Assembly (NCBI GenBank): GCA_027009605.1
Contig: JALVCY010000414.1
Coordinates: forward strand, 1-9,901
Reading direction: 5' to 3'
DNA length: 9,901 bases
From: Saprospiraceae bacterium
Lineage (GTDB): Bacteria; Bacteroidota; Bacteroidia; Chitinophagales; Saprospiraceae
Part shown: piece after piece, positions 5,994 to 9,901 of the stretch
Position numbering within the stretch: position 1 is the first letter of the stretch
Layout of the letters: every line of letters begins with the position of its first letter
Notes under the pieces: generated by a model
The model's database searches: none
What the model saw: the letters and a program-made list of their open reading frames with translations, nothing else
What the model was told of the DNA's origin: nothing
Made by a program: the position numbers and the translations under genes

Positions 5994-7631
5994 ATGGACG
6001 AAAAGCCTCCACAATCAAAAAATAACATCCTGCTCCCTTTCTTTTTTGCGGTCGTCATGTTGGCCGGTATGCTTGTAGGGCTGAAAATGAAAGAATCTAC
6101 AAATGCATTCGAGCGCATCCAAGGAGATGATTTGGAGACGCATACCAATATGGAAGCGCCCGTCTTGCAGGTGATTCGCTACATTGACTCCAAATATGTC
6201 GATTCTATAGATCAAAGTGCTTTCGCAGAAAAGGCCATCAATAATATTATGCGGGGCTTGGATCCGCACTCCGTTTATTTGTCGCCCAAGATGTACGTGC
6301 ATAGCAAAGAGCAGTTGAGTGGCTCTTTTGTGGGTATAGGAATTGATTTTTTGATGATTGACGACACCGTAACTATTGGGGGCGTCATCGCAGATGGTCC
6401 TGCCGAACAAGCCGGTTTGCATAGTGGAGACAAGATACTGAAAGTGCGGGACTTAGTCATTGCCGGGACAAAATTGCCGGCTGACTCTGTTGTTACCTTA
6501 TTGAAAGGTGAACGGGGGACTCCACTTAATTTGACTTGTCTTAATGGAAGGACACACGTGCCGTATGACACGGAGATTATTCGGGGTGATATTGATTTGC
6601 CGAGTGTTCCGGTTGGCTTTATGATTGATGACCATACCGGATATGTGAAAATTACAGGATTTACGGCGACGACTTCACGGGAGTTTGCACAAACGGTAAT
6701 GAAGCTTATCAGCGATAAAGGGATGGAAAATCTCATCTTGGATTTGCGGGACAATCCGGGGGGGTACTTAAATGAAGCCGTGGAAGTGCTAAACCATATT
6801 TTCTTGGACAAAAACAAGCTTTTGGTCTATACTTCCGGAGAAAAAGTGGGTAAAGAAGATTATCACTCTAATGGGTCTAGTCGATTGAATATCAATAAGA
6901 TAGCAGTTTTGATTAATGAAGAATCTGCTTCGGCTGCGGAGATTACAGCCGGCGCCTTGCAGGACTGGGATCGGGCGGTCATTATCGGGCGAAGGAGCTT
7001 CGGTAAGGGTTTGGTTCAAGAAGAACTCACCTTGGCCAATGGTGGCGCAGTACGGATGACGGTGGCTCGATATTATACGCCTTCCGGCCGGTGTATCCAA
7101 AAAGATTATTCTGATCGGGAGGAGTATGACCACGATATTGAAAATCGTTTTGATAACGGAGAGTTATACAATGTGTCCAAATCCAAAGTTGCCGATACCA
7201 CCAAGTATTATACGGCCAATGGACGGTTGGTTCATGGTGGTGGCGGGATTACGCCGGAGATTTTTATCCCTTTGGATAGCAATTTGGTAGGGCACAATTG
7301 GTTGGTATTGAACAGTCTGATCTATCCATTTGTCTTGAGTCACCCGATTCAGAAAGTAGGAGATAGCGAGTCCGATTTTTTGAATCATTATCAAGTGCCT
7401 GATAAAATGGTTGATGATTTTATGGCGTATGCCTTGAAGAAAAATGATTGGTTATCGTTTGCACAAATAACAAAATATGATGCCAATATCCGTCGGGCGC
7501 TAAAAAGTTATATAGGGAAGTTGCAGTTTGGGGAAGGCATGTATTACGAGGTGCTGGCCAAAGACCATGACCCGTTTGTGGAAGCCGCACTCAAACAATT
7601 AAAAAAATCGGACGTCTTAAAAGTGGATTAA
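5994..7631 (+). CDS. Membrane-anchored carboxy-terminal processing protease, S41 family
   Basis: This 545-residue serine protease of the Tsp/CtpA type is predicted to act in the periplasm, trimming or degrading proteins at their C-termini. A short charged N-terminus is followed by one hydrophobic segment (about residues 12-31), a membrane anchor or uncleaved signal. A PDZ domain spans roughly 110-186 (GIGIDF, then the AEQAGLHSGDKIL core). The S41 domain includes LILDLRDNPGG and the catalytic pair Ser313 (in EESASAAEI) and Lys338 (in FGKG), 25 residues apart as in the family. The C-terminal 150 residues follow the Bacteroidota pattern after GRCIQKDY. The open frame runs up to 5766, but that part overlaps the glycosyltransferase. 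I chose the ATG at 5994 because it places the anchor near the N-terminus and a promoter-like site precedes it. Substrates are unknown. Confidence 0.92.
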   Translation: MDEKPPQSKNNILLPFFFAVVMLAGMLVGLKMKESTNAFERIQGDDLETHTNMEAPVLQVIRYIDSKYVDSIDQSAFAEKAINNIMRGLDPHSVYLSPKMYVHSKEQLSGSFVGIGIDFLMIDDTVTIGGVIADGPAEQAGLHSGDKILKVRDLVIAGTKLPADSVVTLLKGERGTPLNLTCLNGRTHVPYDTEIIRGDIDLPSVPVGFMIDDHTGYVKITGFTATTSREFAQTVMKLISDKGMENLILDLRDNPGGYLNEAVEVLNHIFLDKNKLLVYTSGEKVGKEDYHSNGSSRLNINKIAVLINEESASAAEITAGALQDWDRAVIIGRRSFGKGLVQEELTLANGGAVRMTVARYYTPSGRCIQKDYSDREEYDHDIENRFDNGELYNVSKSKVADTTKYYTANGRLVHGGGGITPEIFIPLDSNLVGHNWLVLNSLIYPFVLSHPIQKVGDSESDFLNHYQVPDKMVDDFMAYALKKNDWLSFAQITKYDANIRRALKSYIGKLQFGEGMYYEVLAKDHDPFVEAALKQLKKSDVLKVD

Positions 7632-7678
7632 TCTTTCTAGTTTGGGTGCAATAACATGGTGCTGCACCCGAAAAGATT
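7630..7678 (+). terminator. Hairpin after the S41 protease gene
   Basis: GGGTGCA (7644-7650) pairs with TGCACCC (7663-7669), and AATCTTT (7630-7636) with AAAGATT (7672-7678), giving a two-part stem that begins at the stop codon. No clear U-run follows, so it may be a weak terminator or only an mRNA 3' stabiliser. Confidence 0.4.
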
Positions 7679-7791
7679 GTTAAAAAGTCGTAACTGTTTT
7701 GGTACTCCTATTTTAAGTCAAAAAGGACATTTTTTGACCAAAATAGTGGGTATCTAAATAGTTACAAAAAGTCAATAAAACACAAGGACGC

Positions 7792-8376
7792 ATGAAATAC
7801 AATTTAGAAATTTTGGCTCCGAGTCCGGATGCTTGGATTCAAACCGTAATGGACAATTTTAATGACTTTTTGATTGACCACGCAGAAGGGGAGCGTAAGG
7901 CATCGGCTTTTGCCCTGGGTCTGGTGGCGAAGTATCCCACTTTTACCAAGATGATTCCGGCATTGATTGATATGGGTGTGGAGGAGTTGGAGCATTTTCA
8001 GCAAGTTTATGGTTTGATGCATGAGCGGGGTTTGCAGCTTCCGCAAAAAATAAGAAAAGACGAATATATTGTAGAACTGACCCAACAATGCCGTCATGGC
8101 CGGATGGATCGTTTGATGGATCGATTGATTATCGGTTCGATGGTTGAGATTCGGGCTTTGGAGCGTTTTAAGTTGGTGGCAGACCATTTGGAAGATCCGG
8201 AGCTACGTCGATTTTACAAAAAACTTTGGGCGTCCGAAGTGAAGCATGGCTCTATCTATATTGACCTAGCCGCAGAATACTTTCCCCTAGACACAATCTT
8301 AAAACGGGCTCAATGGTTTTTTGAGTATGAAGCGGAGCTTATCCGGCGGATTCCGGTGCGGGCGGCTTTGCATTGA
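7792..8376 (+). CDS. miaE: tRNA 2-methylthio-N6-isopentenyladenosine-37 hydroxylase
   Basis: MiaE hydroxylates the isopentenyl side chain of ms2i6A at position 37 of tRNAs reading codons that start with U, giving ms2io6A. It is a non-haem diiron, oxygen-dependent enzyme acting in the cytoplasm. The 194-residue length fits the family. Probable iron ligands are two matching sets from a ferritin-like four-helix bundle: Glu34 with Glu65-x-x-His68 (EELEH), and Glu119 with Glu149-x-x-His152 (SEVKH). The step needs MiaA and MiaB, which are not in this window. The ATG at 7792 is preceded by AAGGA at 7784-7788, a rare Shine-Dalgarno-like site here with a short three-base spacer. The 160-bp gap after the protease gene holds a hairpin, and I see no convincing -7 element in it. 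Cotranscription with upstream genes is uncertain. Confidence 0.93.
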   Translation: MKYNLEILAPSPDAWIQTVMDNFNDFLIDHAEGERKASAFALGLVAKYPTFTKMIPALIDMGVEELEHFQQVYGLMHERGLQLPQKIRKDEYIVELTQQCRHGRMDRLMDRLIIGSMVEIRALERFKLVADHLEDPELRRFYKKLWASEVKHGSIYIDLAAEYFPLDTILKRAQWFFEYEAELIRRIPVRAALH

Positions 8377-8384
8377 GTGGCTTG

Positions 8385-8655
8385 GATTTTGTTCAATTGT
8401 TGAGTTTACTCCTAAAAGTATTCTGATGCAAAACTGCCAAATTTTATTCTGTTTGGAGATTTTGTTCAATCGTTCAACTGTTCAACTGTTTAATTGAAAG
8501 TGCTGATAATCAACTAGTTGTGGGATTCAGTTGAACGATTGAACGCTTGAACAATTGAACAGAAAGCATGTATCCAGAATAATATTTGGCAACTTTCCAA
8601 GCTATTTCAAAAAACCGACTTTTCGGAGTAAACTCATCGTTCAACTGTTCAACAG
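8385..8655. repeat. Nested inverted repeat with 8-bp tandem arrays
   Basis: Three pairs of arms nest around a centre near 8510. The outer pair is 8401-8412 with 8625-8636 (TGAGTTTACTCC and its exact complement). The middle pair is 8435-8451 with 8575-8591 (16 of 17). The inner pair is 8464-8488 with about 8528-8555. The inner arms are tandem 8-mers: GTTCAATC, GTTCAACT, GTTCAACT from 8464, and TTGAACGA, TTGAACGC, TTGAACAA from 8531. More GTTCAA words lie at 8391 and 8639. The element lies between convergent genes and has no coding potential I can support. It may be a non-autonomous mobile element remnant, a dispersed repeat or a bidirectional terminator region. Confidence 0.7.
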
Positions 8656-8751
8656 GGTAAACGAAAGATAGTTTTTATAATATGTTAGTCTATGTGTGCA
8701 CCATTTCTCACTCAAATTTTAGCAATCTGAAGCCAAGAATTTGTAGCGTTT
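8656..8751. other. Spacer between two intergenic repeats
   Basis: This is AT-rich sequence without an ORF, hairpin or promoter motif that I can support. Confidence 0.4.
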
Positions 8752-8851
8752 CTTAGTGTAAACTTAGTGTTATCTAAGTGCTCTTAGTGGTAAGGAAAAA
8801 TGTAATGCCTAACCACTAAGGACACGAAGTTGCCACTAAGAATTCACTAAG
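8752..8851. repeat. 100-bp CTTAGTG palindromic repeat
   Basis: The arms 8752-8795 and 8808-8851 are each 44 bp, match at 33 of 44 positions as inverted copies, and enclose a 12-base loop. Within each arm CTTAGTG or a variant recurs about every 10-12 bases. Repeats of the CACTAAG/CTTAGTG type are widespread in bacterial intergenic DNA. No function is known to me. Confidence 0.7.
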
Positions 8852-8898
8852 GTATTGATTGTCAACAAGTTAAATACCGTCTTTTTGTGCAATTTTTT

Positions 8899-8923
8899 AC
8901 TCCCAAGCTAGACTTTTGGGAGT
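8899..8923. terminator. Hairpin between convergent genes
   Basis: ACTCCCAA (8899-8906) and TTGGGAGT (8916-8923) form a perfect 8-bp stem with a nine-base loop, 27 bp beyond the stop codon at 8950. No U-run follows on either strand, so an intrinsic terminator is only possible. The position suits the 3' end of the M49 gene. Confidence 0.4.
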
Positions 8924-8949
8924 CACTCACCGTAAATCCGCTAACTCGT

Positions 8950-9901
8950 TCACTCTTCAAAAACAATATCCACAGGAATTCCCTTGGCGGTCAATTTATC
9001 CAAATCTGCTTGCAAATCAGCATCAATAACTCCTTTTTCTTTGACTAATTTGGCCACACCATCATAGTTGCCGTCCCCTTGGAGTGTGAGTATTTTTTCC
9101 GAAAGGGAATCCATCGCTTTCTCGAAGGCGGCAAAATCAATTTTATACTTGCCCGTTTCTTTATTTTTTGCGAAAGCACCCATCTCCTTGAAGTAATTAA
9201 AGCGAATCATATTGGCTTTGCCGTGAGCCGAAGAACTCCCAAAACGAATAGACCGGAAAATACTGGCCATAAACGTCGTGTAATAGCCCTTGATATCTCC
9301 TGAAATCTCCCCTTTCTTATGCAATTGACGAACCATATATAAACCCAACATGTCCGCCTTGCCCTCCTCTAATGCAGAAGCATGCTCCATCAATGCCTTG
9401 CGTACAGGGCCTTTGCCGTTGATGGTGTTTTTGATGCCTAGCCCGTGGGCGACTTCATGAAACATGGTATTGGCAAAGAAAGCATCAAAATTAATCAGTT
9501 TGAGCTGCTCGGGGTCAATCAATTCTTGGGCAATAGGTATCAATATTTTATCAAATTTGGCCTTCATGACATTTTTTAGCTGTAGCCGTCTGGTGCCTTT
9601 TTTGAGTTGGACGACTTCATCGTTGGGGAGGTTGATGGCGATGGTTTTGGAGCCGGCGTTGCAATCTCCGGCATAATAAATGGCGTCGTAGGCGTTTAAC
9701 TCGGTGTCATTCCCCGGTTTTTCGGCTTTGTATTTGGCGGGTACAGGGAGGCCTTTTTGGAGCTGGGGTAAGAATTGCGCATACTTGGCCAAGCGCTTAC
9801 TCCAATCCATGTCCTTGACCAAAATATAACAAGCATGAGAGGCTTTATAGCCAAATAATTGGTCTTCATAAGTCTCAATTGGCCCGACGACGACGTCGAT
9901 A
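8950..9901 (-). CDS. M49 family zinc peptidase (DPP III-like), C-terminal part
   Basis: The frame is open to the window edge at 9901, so the N-terminal part is missing and about 317 residues are visible. An apparent start at 9822 is a TTG inside the reading frame and not the true start: the frame continues upstream with VVVGPIETYEDQLFGYKASH, typical of the family. The zinc site is HEVAH (9445-9459) with the second motif EEGKAD (9352-9369), which supplies the third ligand. Classical dipeptidyl peptidase III has a hexapeptide HEXXGH and EECRAE. A pentapeptide HEXXH form is known in some bacterial members. The family removes dipeptides from N-termini of short peptides. Cell location cannot be judged without the N-terminus. 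The gene converges on miaE across 573 bp of repeats. Confidence 0.85.
   Translation of the reverse strand, partial: IDVVVGPIETYEDQLFGYKASHACYILVKDMDWSKRLAKYAQFLPQLQKGLPVPAKYKAEKPGNDTELNAYDAIYYAGDCNAGSKTIAINLPNDEVVQLKKGTRRLQLKNVMKAKFDKILIPIAQELIDPEQLKLINFDAFFANTMFHEVAHGLGIKNTINGKGPVRKALMEHASALEEGKADMLGLYMVRQLHKKGEISGDIKGYYTTFMASIFRSIRFGSSSAHGKANMIRFNYFKEMGAFAKNKETGKYKIDFAAFEKAMDSLSEKILTLQGDGNYDGVAKLVKEKGVIDADLQADLDKLTAKGIPVDIVFEE

Noticed and set aside
6015..6817. Long minus-strand ORFs across the S41 gene
   Set aside because: They are shadows of the protease reading frame without domains of their own.
9820..9822. TTG as start of the M49 peptidase
   Set aside because: The frame stays open to the window edge and the upstream residues match the family, so the true start is outside the window.

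Overview
The window looks like chromosomal DNA of a Bacteroidota bacterium, possibly near the Saprospiria, although I cannot fix the genus. The evidence is the family set (membrane-embedded AraC regulators, an S41 processing protease of the Bacteroidota type, an M49 peptidase), the near absence of Shine-Dalgarno sequences, and promoter-like sites matching the Bacteroidota -7 consensus TAnnTTTG, for example at 4445-4452 and 5948-5955.

Left part (1-4520). A gene-free end (1-361) holds modular repeats and a nested inverted repeat. Next come three paralogous minus-strand genes at 4386-3244, 2937-1804 and 1777-659. Each encodes about seven membrane helices followed by a cytoplasmic AraC-type DNA-binding domain, so they look like membrane-embedded one-component sensor-regulators. 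The gene at 4386 has its own promoter and is followed by a terminator at about 2970. The other two lie 26 bp apart and probably share a transcript that ends at a terminator near 362-409. The first and last genes, together with their 3' flanks and terminators, form units of almost equal length (about 1,416 bp) with shared sequence motifs at matching spacing. This suggests duplication of a whole gene-plus-tail unit.

Middle (4521-5167). This gene-free stretch holds repeat modules that match, in inverted orientation, those at 1-200. The three-regulator cluster is therefore bracketed by inverted copies of one modular repeat family.

Right part (5168-8376, plus strand). A family 2 glycosyltransferase is followed 67 bp later by a membrane-anchored carboxy-terminal processing protease (S41), and then by miaE, the diiron tRNA hydroxylase acting on the 2-methylthio-isopentenyl modification. 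I see no shared pathway among these three.

Right end (8377-9901). A 573-bp convergent intergenic region carries two different inverted-repeat elements. One is a nested structure with 8-bp tandem arrays and the other is a 100-bp CTTAGTG palindrome. Beyond it is the C-terminal part of a minus-strand M49 (dipeptidyl-peptidase III family) zinc peptidase whose 5' end is cut off by the window edge. It has a pentapeptide HEXXH motif in place of the classical hexapeptide.

The most interesting material is the three-paralog membrane AraC array with its duplicated 3' tails and flanking inverted repeats. I found no CRISPR array, transposase, tRNA or rRNA.
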